The notes under the pieces were generated by a model that saw only the letters and a program-made list of their open reading frames with translations, made no database searches and had not been told where the DNA came from. Shown here one piece after another: positions 32,225 to 46,200 of a stretch of DNA of 64,000 nucleotides. The translations under genes and the position numbers were made by a program. Source of the stretch: Gnetum montanum (lineage: Eukaryota; Streptophyta; Gnetopsida; Gnetales; Gnetaceae); assembly GCA_015680685.1 (NCBI GenBank), contig MNCI01017497.1:1063039-1127038 (forward strand), given 5' to 3'. Position 1 is the first letter of the stretch. Every line of letters begins with the position of its first letter.

Positions 32225-35200
32225 GTGCATATTGTAATGTTGATCCATGTGATCACTGATTGGATAAAGGCTAGTCATGTTCCCATAAAGAGATATGGTT
32301 TTGGGAGTCCCCTCATTTACTTGCAAATTGCTTGGAATAACCCTTGCAAGGCTCTTCTGGACTCAGGTTTTTATGTCAATTTGATCTCTTATGAAATGTA
32401 CAAAGCTTGGAACCTACCTCCCCTCAAGAAGAGAAAAATTCATCTTGAGTTAGTATATTAGTCCATCATTGTCCCCTTGGGATTAGTGGAGGATATTGTG
32501 ACCACCATGTGTGGGTGGTTATATCTTTCTGACTTCTTGGTAATTCATGTGAATAATTGTAAGCAAGGATTTCCAATCATTATGGGAAGGGCTTGGCTAA
32601 GTATAATTGATCCATGGTTGGGAATTAGAGACCTCTCCTTGGATATTTCTAGGGAAAATGACTTTGGAAAGATTAAGATGTAGCATGTTCCATGCATCAC
32701 GTATAGGGACAAAGGATGCCACTGCATGCAGAAATTATGAACCATTAAAAGTACCATACTCATAGCATGCAGTTAGTGTGTAGATGTCATGGAAGTGCAA
32801 AGGTGCCTATATGTAGTAGCCACAAAATAGGAGGGAACCTAGTGGTTGAGAGCTAAAGTAGAGAATAGTTCATCATTATGCATGGAATAGATTAAGAGCC
32901 TAACAAGTGCCTTTATTAAAGGCATTGACGAATTGGAGCAAGTCCATCATCAACTTTTCGATGAACCTGATGAAACCAATTAGGGAGAGTTGAAAATCCT
33001 TGAGAGCTTCAAATAGGAGCCCCTTGAGTTAAAAACTCTACCAACCATAATGGAATATACTTTTTTGAATAATGGAAAGCTAGTCATCATCAATGCCAAT
33101 GTTGCTCCTATGTAGAAAAAGAAGCTATTAGAGGTGGTCAACAAATGGCCAACATCCTTTGCTTGGTCATATCATGAGCTGATTGGAATTGATCTGAGGA
33201 TATGCTAGCATTAAATTTACATAGATTTCTTCATTAAACTAAAGAGGCAGCTACAATGATGGTTGAATTCCAAACTCAAGCAAATTATTAAATAGGAGAT
33301 TGAACAACTCTTCAAGGTAACGTTCATCTATCCCATTGTGGATAGTAAGTGGGTTAGCCAACTCATGATCATGGTAAGGAAAGGTGAATAATGGAGGGTT
33401 TGCATTGATTTTAGGCTATTGAATATGGCAACATATAATGACCATTTTCTTTTTTCATTTGTGGACTAGGTGTTGGACAAAATTTTTTGGCATTATTATT
33501 ACAGCTTGCTGGATGATTATAGTGGCTATAACCAAATCCTGATAGCATCAAAGGACAAAGTGAAAACCACATTCACAAGTTCCTAGGAGACATTTGCATA
33601 TAGAAAGATGTCATTCAGCTTGTGCAATGCCCTTGCAACATTCCAATGCCTTGTCTTTAGCATTCTCCAATAGTAGATTAGTAGCAGGGTGGAAGTCCTC
33701 ATGGATGACTTCTCCACCTATGGGGATACATTTGAGTAGGCCATGACCCATCTTAAGTAAGTGTTGAAAAGGTAAATGGAGAAAAACCTTAGGTTTAATT
33801 GGTAGAAAAGTCACTTGATGGTCTAAGAAGGCATTATATTGGGACATAGAATTTCATAGAAAGGGATTGAGCTCAACCTTGAAAAAATAAGGATCATCCA
33901 AGGAATAAGCCAACAACTAGAAATAGTCAAAGATGTGAGGTCATTCCTTAGTCATACTAGCTATTACTGGTGCTTCATTGAGAATCTCTCTAAGATTGCT
34001 AAACTATTGGTGGAGTTGATAAAGAAAGATGTTCTATTAGTTTAGACCAAGAAATGTGAGCATGCATTTCAGCAACTCAAGAAGAAGCTCATGGAAACTC
34101 CAATTCTACAAGCACTTTGATTGGTCCAGACCCTTCCACATTATGGTAGATGTATCCAATTATGCCTTGGGATTTGTGCTCACATAGTTGGATGATCAGA
34201 AACATCCCTATTACATATGCTATGAAAGTAGGAGCATTGTGGGTGCACAGCTGAACTACACCACCATCGAGGAAGAACTAATGGCAGTGGTATATGGCTT
34301 TGAGAAATTAAAGTACTATGTTCTTGGATACAAGGTGTTTGTGCACATGGACCATAGTGTAATCAAGTTTCTAATGAATAAGCCAATGATGAGCCCTTAT
34401 GTCATACGGTAGCTAGTGATCTTGTAGGAGTTTGATTTGACCATGGTGGATAGAAAGGGGATTGAGAATATGGTTTCTGACCACTTATCTTAGTTGAGAT
34501 GGGATAGCAAAGAGGAGGAAAGTCCACTTTTAGATTAATTTCCTAATGAACTCCTCTTTTTCGAAGCTATTATTGAACAAGTGCCCATGAAAACCAATTG
34601 GTACAATGTAGTCCTAACCTATGTTATCACTTAGGAGATGCCATAGGAGTGGGACAATAAAAAGAAATAATAGTTTCTTCACCAAGTTAAGCACTTCATG
34701 GAAATCAATGGACACCTTTACAAGGTGTGCATCGATGGCCTGGTTCGATGGTGCATTATTGATAATTATCAATTGTGCATTCTCCAAGATACTTATGAGG
34801 GTCCTTGTGAAGGCCATTATGCTAGGAGACAACTAGCCATTAACATCTTCATGATAGGGTATTACTGGCCTACTCTTTTTAGTGAAGTCCACCACTTTGT
34901 TTGCTCCTATGACCACTTTCAACGTGATGGTAGGATGATTGTTCATATGGAGGAGCCTTAACAATGGATCTAACCACTAGAGTCCTTTGACATTTGGGGC
35001 ATTAATTTTATGGATCCCATCATTCCCATGTCTAATGGAAAGGTGTACATTATAGTAGTTGTTAACTACTGCACCAAATGGGTGGAAGCGGCAGTTTTCA
35101 CCAATTCAACATCTTCTATGGCTACACAATTTGTATAACATCATGTTGTAAATAGGTTTGGGGTGTCACGTGCACTTATTTTTGATAATGAAACTCACTT

Positions 35201-35949
35201 TATAGGAACCACTTTTTGGAAAATCATGCAATGCTCAGGGGTTGAGCATAAATTAACAATGCCATATCACCCCTAAACCAATAGTTAAGTAGAGGTTACT
35301 AATTAGGAGATAATAAGAATACTAATAAGAACCATTAGTAAATATAGGAGAGATTGGAGCTCCAAACTCAATGATGTCTTTTGGGCCTATTGCTCCACTT
35401 GGAAACTTCTTATTGGCTACTCTCCTTATGAGCTTGTTTACAGAAAATTGCCAACACTTCCAATCCAAACGGAACTTTATACAATTTTGACCACTTGTGA
35501 CCTTTGTCTTAGCCTAACCCTAGCATAGAAAGAAAGGTTAATGAATCTCAACTTGTTGGATGAGAATCGACAAGTGGCCTGGTGATCCAAAGAAAGTGCA
35601 CAAGGGCTATAATAAACAATGACATGACCTTAGAATTAAGAATGTAAAATTTCAAATAGGAGATAAGGTCCTATACAAGAATCTGACACACTTGCCATAA
35701 TGAACTAAGTTCCAAACATTGTGGAAGGGATCTTATATTTTCTATGACACATTTCCCTCTGGGGCCATGCTGATTTACAAACTTGAAAGCCCAAACAAAA
35801 AGCTGCTAGTCAACACACAACAACTTAAGCCTTTCTAAGAACCCAAAATAGACAATGACCAAAACACCTTAACAAATGGATAGGCACGCTCAATTTTCCA
35901 GATCTTTTCCTTCCAACTCAATTGTGGGGGAGATGGCCATCAATGCTGA
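32225..35949 (+). pseudogene. pol of element B: protease, RT, RNase H, integrase
   Basis: Protease: KALLDSGFYVNLIS (active-site DSG kept) and PIIMGRAWLS (32350-32600). RT: VCIDFRLLNMA (about 33400) and LMDDF (33698-33712), so the catalytic Asp pair survives. RNase H: QLNYTTIEEELMAVVYGFEK, VHMDHSVIKFLMNK (34238-34390) and VDRKGIENMVSDHLS. Integrase: GHLYKVCIDG, IGYYWPTLFSEVHHF, VEAAVFTNSTSS, ALIFDNETHF, PYHP, KLNDVFWAYCSTWK, YSPYELVYRK. The integrase pattern is closer to Athila than to Tat. The frame ends at 35947-35949 with GGDGHQC, as in element C. Many stops, mostly at former Q or W codons. Confidence 0.8.
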
Positions 35950-36511
35950 AACAATCAAAATGACTACTCAGTTTTTCATTTTTTCTACTTTTTTGTTTTA
36001 CATGATTTTTAGTACATTTTTCCTTTCTTGAATATTTTACAATTTCTTCCATATTTTACTTTAGTTGGTTTGGATTTCTCTTATGTTTTAATTTTCTCTC
36101 TCTATTACCGCCATGACTTTGTGCAACTATAGCTATCAATTCATGGTGGTTTGTATTATAATGTTATTTGATTACTAGTGCCTAGATTCTATCTTTGAAT
36201 TTTGATGTTGATAACTAAGACATGGTTTCTTTTTATGATAACAGGTAGTGAGTCCACATCATCCATTGATTCACACAAGTCTATGGTGTTCCCTTATTTT
36301 GGAAGTATGAGGTCCCTTCTTAAAATGAAACTTATAATGAACTGGTAACCTTGGTAGTTTTCAAACTTGGGAAGGATTAAATTAATAGATAAGGGTGTAA
36401 CTTCAAGAATATTTGATGCTCTTTGTATTTGCCTACCCTTAGATGCATCAGTATTTTCACGGGTCCTTTACCATTTCTATGTTGACTAATAATAAGAAGC
36501 TAAGTTTTTGC

Positions 36512-36660
36512 ATGGTGTGGTTCCCATCTAAAAATCCAAAAGGAAAAAGAAAAGAAAAGAATGGAAATTCAAAGCATACCCCTTAGACAAAATAATAGGC
36601 TACAAGCATTGGTGATGGAACTAGAAAGACATGTTACCCATTCCTGAAGGTCTCCTCTAA
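36512..36660 (+). pseudogene. Short spacer ORF of element B (relic)
   Basis: ATG at 36512 reads MVWFPSKNPKGKRKEK, like the C copy at 47609. After a shift the second half is recognisable as MEIQSIPLRQNNRLQALVME then LERH. Function unknown. It lies between pol and aORF. Confidence 0.45.
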
Positions 36661-37058
36661 TTAATACTTATCTTCATTCTTGCTTCTCTTTTCTTCTCTT
36701 TTTGGAATGGTGATTGATCTATGAAAATATTCTTGTGCCTTGGGGGGTGGACAAGTTTAAGAGTATCAATGCGAAGTCATCGGCAGTGGATGGTTTTTAT
36801 TCAGACTACAGATGAGCATTATTAAGTCATATTAACCATGAAATCCATAAAGGACTTCATGTTACTGCAATACAGGGCTTCATTCCACACTCTACTTCAT
36901 CCATCCATGCTTTTCATAACTCACCTCACTACCTTTTCTCATGTTTATTTCAATATCTTAGTTTAATATTGTCAAAATTTTTTGATAGTTTCTTTGGTGA
37001 TTTGGTCCTGAACTAACCATAATAATTAATCATCCATGGACTCCTTGGTTTGAGGGCA

Positions 37059-37105
37059 TGCAAGGGCATTAAGGGCATCAGCCTGCTATGGGGAGGACCC
37101 ACTTG
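37059..37105 (+). other. Conserved noncoding block in the spacer (B copy)
   Basis: Nearly the same as 48191-48238 in C and similar to 425-475 in A. Includes CTATGGGGAGGACCCACTTG. See the findings for possible roles. Confidence 0.65.
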
Positions 37106-37371
37106 CATACTCCTTGGTTGGGCTAGTTATGTTCCTCATCTCTTAGGTAGTTTTGCATTCAAACCCTTCGTACTGCATGTCTATTACGTCCAGTTTTGCA
37201 CTTCTTAGTTAAAATTCTCCCCATGAAATCTCCTTTTTATGAATATCCTAGCATCTTTATGTATTCCATCATGTTCTAGGCTTTTTTGGCTTCCTTTGGA
37301 CTCTAATTTTATTCAAAACTCTTTGTTTTTCATTAGATTTTTCATATGCAACTTTTTTGCGTATAGTTGTG

Positions 37372-37425
37372 TTTACGTGACCTTGTTGATGTAGTTCCAT
37401 ATGTACAAAACTTGTTTATATATAC
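37372..37425 (+). promoter_or_regulatory. TATA module before aORF B (U3-like candidate)
   Basis: Contains GTTGATGTAGTT-type words like those in B's LTR U3 and a TATATATA box at about 37415-37425. It lies about 430 bp before the aORF start. The resemblance to the LTR is weaker than in elements C and A. Confidence 0.35.
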
Positions 37426-37568
37426 ATGAGAACTTAGCATTTTTTACACATTTCTCTTAAATGCATAAGGAATTTTTTCCATTTGAAGAGTCCAAAGCAT
37501 TCTAGAGCCCATAACTTGTGAACTGCTTGTCCAATTAACCTTGTTTTTCGATCTTGCAGCTAATTGAG

Positions 37569-37857
37569 GTGAGCTTTATGTCATGGGGGCCACAAACCTT
37601 AGGTTTTTGATGAAATTTTTCTAACTCCCACAAGGTTTAACTAATAAACTAATATTAAAATTGTTAACTCATGAGAGTTAAACTTTTCCAGCAAACTCTA
37701 GTAGCCATCTAAGGAAATAATAACAAAATAATATTAAAATAACCAATCTACCATAATCACAACTTAGGCAAAGTGTAACTAATTTAAAGAGATAAGGTAC
37801 CCAAGTGTTTCAAAGTTACACATCAAACACTAATCCTAGGTCATGTTGTGAATATGG
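37569..37857 (+). other. Putative leader intron of aORF B
   Basis: Donor GAG|GTGAGCTT at 37569. The acceptor position before the ATG now reads AATATGG, apparently mutated from an AG. Its length (289 bp) and place match A and C. Confidence 0.4.
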
Positions 37858-39768
37858 ATGACACCTTGAGCAATGGATAAATGTGGAGTAGAGATGGAAG
37901 CTTCCCAACCAAGGGAGAAGAGGCCAAAAACTAGAAGAGGCCAACAGTTGGAGTAGCCTTAGGAGCAGGCATCCAAAACACATGCAATGGGACCTCTTTG
38001 GTAGGAGCTTGAAGTGGAATCTAGAAGTTGAAGCAGAGCAATTCCACTGGGATGAGGCATTAGGAACATGGTCAAACCTTGAGGTCACCTTGATGGATGC
38101 ATGCCTTAGAAAAATTAAGTTCAAGGAGATCCAAAGTTTAGTTCTCTAAGAGCTAAAGTTTGGTGCCTTCTTGGACATTGCTTTAGAAAATGTCAAAATG
38201 CAACTACAAAATTCTCCCATGTTGCCTATTCTTACTTCCAGTGGAGAATGGTACATGGTAGAAACATATTTCTTCTAGAATAATAGGTAGCCTAATGATA
38301 TGGTGAAAATCAAGGACATTAGTATGTCCTACTTGGTGGAGGCCATATCTCAGGCCCTTGGGTTACCAGAAATTGGGGCAATGTTGGCAAAAATATCAAC
38401 TCAAGTAGACCCAAAGGTGAAAAAGAAGTGGGTCCAAGAGTGCTATGGGGTTGATCGTAAGGAGAGTGATGCACTAACCAAGGCAAAGAAGGTATATTTC
38501 AAGATCACATCCTACCACCTTAATTTGATGACGAAGGCAAGTAAAGTGATGACCTTCTTTGTCTATGTGTGTGCCACTATGAGTGGAAAATTTCTAGTTA
38601 ATCTCCCTCAACTAATTGATCTTGAGATAGAAAAGTGCTTCATGGAAAATAAGTGTGGGAGAAAGGAACTTCCCTTCTCATGCTTGATTTGAAAATTGTG
38701 CAGAAGAGGAGGGATAGCTCACTATTAAAATGATATACTTCAACATGCTCTTGTTGCATCTTGAGTGAAAATGATGAAAGATAAAGTTCCATAAAATTTT
38801 CAAGAAGAGGAGTGACCAGCAGCACCATGCACTCATGAAACAATGCTAGAGGCTCATGCTGCCATGGAGCACATGTAGAAACTCCATGGGTAACTCCTAT
38901 CATAGTAGTAGGTAGGACCAAGTGGTGATCTTTTTGTCTATCGATAGCCACTAAGCCATCTAAATAAGGTCACTCATACAATCAACTAGTTGGAGGATAC
39001 GATACTAATTTTTTATACCTAATGAATGTAGGCACTTGCAAGATTGAATCCTAGTGCCTGAGGGGTAATGGTTTTCCTTCTAGAAGAATAGCAATTTCTA
39101 GATATCTTTAGAAATGCCACTAGCTACTCGGTGTGCCTAGAGGAAGGAAAGGGGATAACTATCTTAGTGATGCAACACCAAGGGTAGGAAACAAAGACTG
39201 AGATTATGGTCGATAGAGTGGGTGAAGTACTCAATGCTCTTGTGGCATCTGTGCTAGATGTCACTGCACTTAGAGATGTGTAGATGTTCGTAGGGGTAAC
39301 AAGTGGAAGGTTTAGTGCAACCCAGCATGAAGAATTGCTAGATTGATTGGTTGGGATCAAGTAACTAGTTTTGAGATATTTGATGTTTTGGATGACATCA
39401 TTGCAACCCAGTCAACCCTTTCAAAGGCTAAGGACAAGTGCATCATCGCCAATGCCTAAGTTGAAGTAGCCACATCTAAAAATTAATGCTTGGTTGCAAA
39501 AGTTGTGGCATTAAGAGCTCACTAGCTAATCCCACTATTCTCGGCTAGGTCGTGACTAGAGATGAAGCTTTCTTATAGCTTTAGGAGTTGAGAACACCTA
39601 GGAGACTATAGTGTTTGATGAGTCAATAGTAGCAACAATGACTTATAACACTAAGAAGGACTTATTAGGATTCACAAGGAGAATGTAGTTCTAACCAAGA
39701 ACAATAATCACCTACTTAATGTTGAAGCTCAGAAGGATCAGATGGCTAGATTCATGAGACAATAGTAG
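37858..39768 (+). pseudogene. aORF of element B, first part
   Basis: The start at 37858 is set by alignment with A and C. The N-domain at about 38230-38695 is well preserved: SGEWYMVETYFF, MVKIKDISMSYLVEAISQAL, AKISTQVDPKVKKKWVQECY, VYFKITSYHLN, KELPFSCLI. It matches element A across the same motifs. A degenerate middle domain follows with stops. Element C interrupts it at 39768; the coiled-coil half continues at 52953. Confidence 0.7.
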
Positions 39769-40656
39769 TGATGAATTGTATTTTTGGTTATGTTGATGAG
39801 GCCTCATCGACATGGCTTCGTCAACAACGAGGCCCAATCGATGGATACAATGATGCATCGACAAGGCCCCCTTGATGCATGCAATGATGCATTGACGAGG
39901 CCTAGTCGATGTAGGGTTTGCTTTTACATTTAAATATGAGCTCATCAACTACATTTATGGCATGTCTTGTCATAGTAGTAGTGGAGCTCTTGCAGTTTTC
40001 CCATGTAAGAGCTAGAATATTTTCCTGAGTGCCTGCAATAGGAGTCGTTGAGTGTATGAATCTTTATTCAAGCATTATTGTACTTGAGCACAACAATGTG
40101 TGCGGTAATAAAGATGAGCTTTCTGATAAGCCTTGGAACATTTTGGATAGATTAAATATTTTATTAATACATTTGATGTTTTCAATTAGTTATTTAATAT
40201 TTTTAATTAATTAAGATAATTAAGCGAGATAGGCTAGATAGATTAAATACATAAGTACTATCGCTTCAAGCGTAACATGTATTCAGTTGGTAATCATAAC
40301 AGTGTCAGTGCTTGGTGTGCTTGGTAGCATAGCACTTGATAGCCTAGTAGTGGATACATGGGTTTAGGATGTGTATAGAAAGTGGAAATAGATGCTTATG
40401 TTAGGATTAGTTAGTGACCAATTAGTTAGTTAATTTAGATTAGTCATCAAATTATTATATCTCTCTCTCTTCAAGCACCCAGAAACATAAAACATAAAAT
40501 GATAAAAATAATATGTCTTAATTACTATTAACCATACCATTATGCTTCCTATAAGACTAGCATACTAGAAACTCTAAAGTCCATGAATTTGACTAAATCA
40601 TGCGTGAATGCTTCGTGACTCGTATGGTTGGGTGTACAGTTCCTCATTGCTCATCA
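39769..40656 (+). repeat. 5' LTR of element C (888 bp)
   Basis: Starts TGATGAAT and ends GCTCATCA. The U3 holds palindromes such as GATGAGGCCTCATC and repeated GATGCAT words. AATAAA occurs near 40108. The TATA position has decayed to ATTTAAATA. Confidence 0.95.
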
Positions 40657-40657
40657 T

Positions 40658-40675
40658 TGGTACCATTGCTGGGCA
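40658..40675 (+). other. tRNA-Asp primer binding site of element C
   Basis: TGGTACCATTGCTGGGCA one base after the LTR, a decayed version of TGGCGCCGTTGCCGGGGA. Confidence 0.8.
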
Positions 40676-40808
40676 CTTTGTTCGTTGAAATGTGCACTAT
40701 CTATGATTAGTAAATATTATTTATATTGTTGGATGAACTTAAGGTCAACATCACTTTTACAAGACATATAACAACTAAGCACATTGATAATCTTATTTTT
40801 TTTGCAAA

Positions 40809-43050
40809 ATGTCTTCTTCTTCTCATAGATGTGAAGATGTCAAACCACTAATCCCACAAGAGTGTAAAGTGGTATATACTCATCTAGATGAGTATGTACC
40901 AGACTTCAACTTCATCCTACATTAGGATGAATAGCTGCAATGGCATGATATGGAGGGCAACATTATCTTGCCCCTCGATTGATCTATACTCAGGATGCTA
41001 TTTCAAACTCTAAAGAAGTTGGGCGTTCTAGATCTTCACGAGGAGTACATTGTGAATGGTTATGACACTTGAGACTACCATCCCACTAAAACACAATGTA
41101 AGTGAGATCAACATTAGGAGAAGCACCATGAGGTTATGAAGGGAAAAAATTTTAGTAATTCCTTGCTCCTACTAGATCAGGATGACAATGAGGATCCTCC
41201 CTTTGAAGGTTCTCAACATGAAGATTCTCCACCCCTTATTATTGGTAATGAGGATGTGACCTTGAACTTGTGATCTAGTATTCATAAACCAGGTTCAAGA
41301 AAAAGTGATAATCAAGGTAGGGACTCGGGTAAACATCAAAATGGTAAGGGATTTAAGGATAGAGGCTATAATGAGTGAAAACATGGTGGCAGACATCGCA
41401 GTGGTGGTGGCCATCCACCTTCCTCTCCATCTTCTTCATTTGATTCTAAACATTCCTCTTTATCTTTCGGTTCTCATAAAAGCCACCGTTGAAATAATCA
41501 TGATGAAGGTGATGAACAAGACAAAAATGACCATTAAAGCCATTAAGAACATAGAGGTGACAGAAACCATCATCGATGTCATTGACACAATCATGATGAT
41601 GAACCTCTATTGGTGACTAGAAGTATGCTTAACATTGTAGAGGTAGTTAGAATTCGAACTAGGCATATGAAAGACAGCTGGATTAAGCACCTAGACATGA
41701 ATAATATCCCATGATTTGAGGGGGGGATACAATTCTAATCCAGAAAATCATCTACAAGCTTTCCATGATGCTTGTGCCTTACAGAGCATTGAAAATAACT
41801 AGTAGAGATTCAGGCTTTTCCCTAGGACACTCATTAAGGAAGCTGAGAATTGGTACCAGTCCTTGGAACTATTATCCATTCACTGATGGAGTACCATGTT
41901 AGAGTTGTTTAATGACAAATACCAAACATACTCTAGAGTATCTAATTTGAAAAGGCAAATCCAAGGTTGGAAATAGGAAACACATGAACCCTTGGATGCC
42001 ACCATGGGGAGATACTATTCACTCTTACACTAATGCCCTAGCCATGGTTATTCTTAGAGGGAACAACTTCACCACATCATAGATGGGCTTAGAGTAGAAA
42101 CTAGAAGAACTCTTGGGGTGTATGCCCAAGGGAGATTGTCTAAATTAAGAGCTCATTAGATCCAAAGGCTGATTGAGGAGGTAGAAAAAGAAGAAGGTGA
42201 GTTGTAAAAAAGAGAAAGTGTAGAAGAGTATAATAGGGACCCTTCCATTCAGAAAAGAGAGATATGATTTTGTAATGAGAATGAGTCACTACTCGATGAA
42301 GTGGTGAATAGGAAAACCTTTTCCATTTAAAAATTTGTTTTTGATATTTCAACAAAGGTTGATAAATTATGGAACTCTTTTGATGAAAAATTCCATACTA
42401 TGAAGATTGTTGAAGAATCTAAAGAGCAAAATAGTGATTGCAACTGTAGGAGGAAAAAAGAAGTTGAACGTGGCTACCAAAAAGGTAAGGGTAAAGTTAT
42501 TGCTATAGAGGAAGTTGTGAAAATTGACTCTGATGATGATATTGGTTTTGACATCTATCAATATGAATATCCAAAGGGGTGTTACCCTATGGTGTCACAC
42601 TAACAAGAGTTTGGAATGTATGCATTGAATCCTCAATTAGCAAAGGCAATCCAAGACAATTCCACCAGCAACAACAAGCTTACTACCCAAGTGGAGCTCC
42701 ACCACAACCATATGAGCAATGCCAATAGTGGCATCAATCACAATCATGAGAAATGGCATCACCAAAGTAGCAGTACCCTTATAGATAACTAGATTCATAT
42801 AAGTACTACATTAGGCAATCCATTTATCTAATAAGTTATGCAAGTCATGCCTCATTTCAGCATCATTATTACCCTCCTAAGTACCACCAAACACATTCAC
42901 TATCTACTCGAGGAGAAAACCCATATCAATACCACCCTCTGATCCATCTACACATGCAACTTCACCTTTAACCCAGTTACCTCTTACTTCACCCATGCAG
43001 GATGAGTCTCCTACACAACCATGGCAATGAAATGCTACAAGGGCTATACA
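40809..43050 (+). pseudogene. gag of element C
   Basis: ATG at 40809 (MSSSSHRCEDVKPLI). The N block VVYTHLDEYVPDFNFILH (about 40869) is shared with T and B. A Ser/His/Asp-rich basic region (41290-41600) precedes the core: MNNIP.FEGG, NWYQSLEL, LFNDKYQTYSRVSN, DATMGRYYS, KEQNSDCNCRRKKE. The knuckle reads FDIYQYEYPKGC (about 42547-42585), with Cys and His ligands lost compared with B and T. The Pro/His/Gln-rich C-terminal part is shifted. Gag assembles particles and packages RNA; this copy cannot. Confidence 0.7.
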
Positions 43051-43239
43051 TTCACAACCAACTTTCTAGCTGAGTGGTTTAGACAATTGATCCAAAAAAG
43101 ACCCTTCTTTTGACCTAACAGTCCTCTCCAACCCTCACAACCTAATACAGTTGATTGCATTGCATCTCTAATACCCTCGTCCTTTGCATCAAATACCTTT
43201 GAGTGCCCTTGAAACCAAACATTGCCTTGGATCTACACT

Positions 43240-46200
43240 ATGAGACTAACTCATGCTGTTTCTAGTTGGATCAAGGCTGGCAATGTTTCTACAAAAAGAT
43301 CTAACCCAGGAAGTTGTCTTATTTACCTGTAGATCATTGGACATGAGCCATGAAAGGCTCTTCTTAATTTTGATTTCAATGTCAATCTCATCTTCCATAA
43401 CATGTACAAGGCTTGGAACCTACCACCTCTCAAGAAGAGCAACATCTGTCTAGAATTGGCAAATCAATCAATCACTATTCCTTTGGGATTAGTGTAGGAC
43501 ATTGTGGCCACAGTAAGCAGATGGTTCTATCCTACCAATTTTCTGGTGATCAGGGTTGAAAACTACAAAGGTGACTTCCCCATCATTATGGGAAGGGCTT
43601 GGTTAAGTATGGTTGATGCATGTATGGGCATAAGGGACCACTCCTTGAAAATCTTCAAGGAAAATAAATTTGGAAAGTTAGAGAAGAAGCATATTTCATG
43701 CATCACATATAGCGATAATGGGTGTAATTGTGTGCAAAATATTTGGTCCATCAAAAGTACTTACATCAAAGCATGCAATTAGTGTGCATAAGAAAAAAAT
43801 ATTCAAAGGAGTCTGTATGTAATAGGAATAAAGCAAGAGGGCACCTAATGGCTAATAGCTAGCTCAAATAGTAGCACATTATGCATGGAACCAACTAAGA
43901 GCCTAACATGTGCTTATGTTGAAAGCATGGATGAACTTGAGCAAGTTCATCACCAACTCTTTGATGATGAAAATGATGATACCTTTTGGGGAGAGTTGGA
44001 AATCCCTGATAACTTCAAGTAGGAGCCCCTAGAGCTGAAAACTCTACTAGCTGGCATGGAATATGCATTTTAAAACAATGGTAAATCAATCATAATCAAT
44101 GCCAAACTTGCTCCTGAACAAAAAGAAAAGTTGTTAAATGTGGTTAACAAATAGCCAACAGCCTTTGCTTGGTCATATTCTGAGCTAAGAGGAATTGATT
44201 GAAGGATATGCCAACATCGCATTTACACCAACTTGGCCATGAAGTCGAGAAGATAGTTGTAGAGGTAGCCAAATACAAAATTGAAGTAGATCATCAAGGA
44301 GGAAATAAAGTAACTCCTAAAGGTAAGGTTCATCTACCCCATCATGGATAGTGAGTGGGTTAGCCCATTCATAATTATGCCAAAGAAAGGTGGCAAGTGG
44401 TAGGTCTGTATTAATTTTAGGTTATTGAATATGGCAATGTTTAAAGATCATTTTCCATTGCCATTTGTGGATCAAGTATTGGACACCATGTCCAGGCATT
44501 ACTATTATAGTTTCTTGGATGGTTATAGTAGCTATAACCAAATCCAAATTATGCCAGAAGATTAGGCCAAGACAACATTCACGAGTCCCTGTGGAACTTT
44601 TACATATTGCAAGATGCCATTTGGTCTATGCAATGCCCCTACAACATTTAAATGCCTAGTTGTTAGTATTTTCCAATAGAAAATCGATAGTGGTGTGGAA
44701 GTTTTCATGGATGAATTCTCTACTTGTGGAGCTACACTTGGGTAAGCCTTGGACTACCTTGACCAAGTACTGAAAAGATGTGTGGAAATAAATCTGCGGC
44801 TCAACTAGAAAAAAAGTCACATTATGGTCCAAGAAGGCATTGTGTTGGGGCACTAATTTCACAAAAAGGGATTGAGGTAGACTAAGAAAAAATAAGGGTC
44901 ATCCAAGGAATTACACATCAACTAGAGATAGTCAAAGATGTTAGGTCATTCCTTGGACATACTGTCTACTACCGATGATTCATGGAGAATTTCTCTAAGA
45001 TCACAAAGCTATTGGTCAAGCTTACAAAGAAAGATGCTTCGTTCATCTGGACCAAGGAGTGCGAACATGCATTCCAACTACTAAAGGATAAACTCATAAA
45101 AACTCCAATTTTACAGGCACTAGATTGATCTAGACTATTTCATATAATGACAGATGCATCTAATTATGCTTTGGAAGCTATTCTTACATAGTTGGACAAT
45201 AAAAAACATTCATATTACATCCACTACGTGAGCTGAAGCATTATTGATGCATAGTTGAATTTTACCACAATTGAAAAAGAACTAATGGCAGTGGTGTATG
45301 CTCTCGACAAGTTTAAGCACTATGTGCTTGGCTCTAAAATATTTGTACACATAGGTCACAATGCCATTTGCTTCCTAATGAATAAGCTAATGGTGAGCCC
45401 TCGTGTCATACAGTGGCTTGTGATCTTGTAGGAATTCGATCTCACAGTGGTGGATTGAAAAGGAACTGAGATTATGATCATTGACCACCTCTCTCAATTA
45501 AGATGGGATAACAAAAAGGAGAAGAGCCCATTCTCTGATCAATTTTCAAAAAAAATTCTCTTTACAGGAGCAATAAATGACCAAGTGCCCATAGAAAAAA
45601 AATGGTACAAGAACATCCTAACTTACCTTCTCACTCAAGAGATGCAACAAAATCTTGACTTTAGAAAGAAGTAATAATTTCTTCATCGAGCCAAATACTT
45701 CATGGAAATCAACGGTCACCTCTACAAGATGTGTGTTAATGGCGTAATTTGTTAGTGTGTCCCTAATGAAGATCAACTGCATGTTCTCTAGGATGCTCAT
45801 GAAGGGCCTTGTGGAGGTCACTATGCAAGGAGATGCATGACCATAAAAATCCTGACGGTAGGATACTATTGATGTATAATATTCAAGAATGGCCACTAGT
45901 TTATTTGATCTTGTGAATGTTATCAATGAGATGGTGGGATGACCACTCAAATGGAAGGTCCTCAATAGTGGATTCAACCATTGGAGCCCTTTGACATATG
46001 AGGCATTGACTTCATGGGTTCCATCACATGCATGTGTAATGAAAAGGCATATATCATCGTAGCAGTTGACTACTGCATAAAGTGGGTAGAAATAGTAGCT
46101 GTTGTTGATTGTACATCATCCACTACTGCTAGATTTATACAACAAAATGTTGTAAATAGGTTTGGGCTATCACATGCACTAATTTTTGACAATGGAACTC

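Noticed and set aside
41305-41616. 103-codon forward ORF
   Set aside because: Same situation in element C: a shadow frame of the repetitive gag segment.
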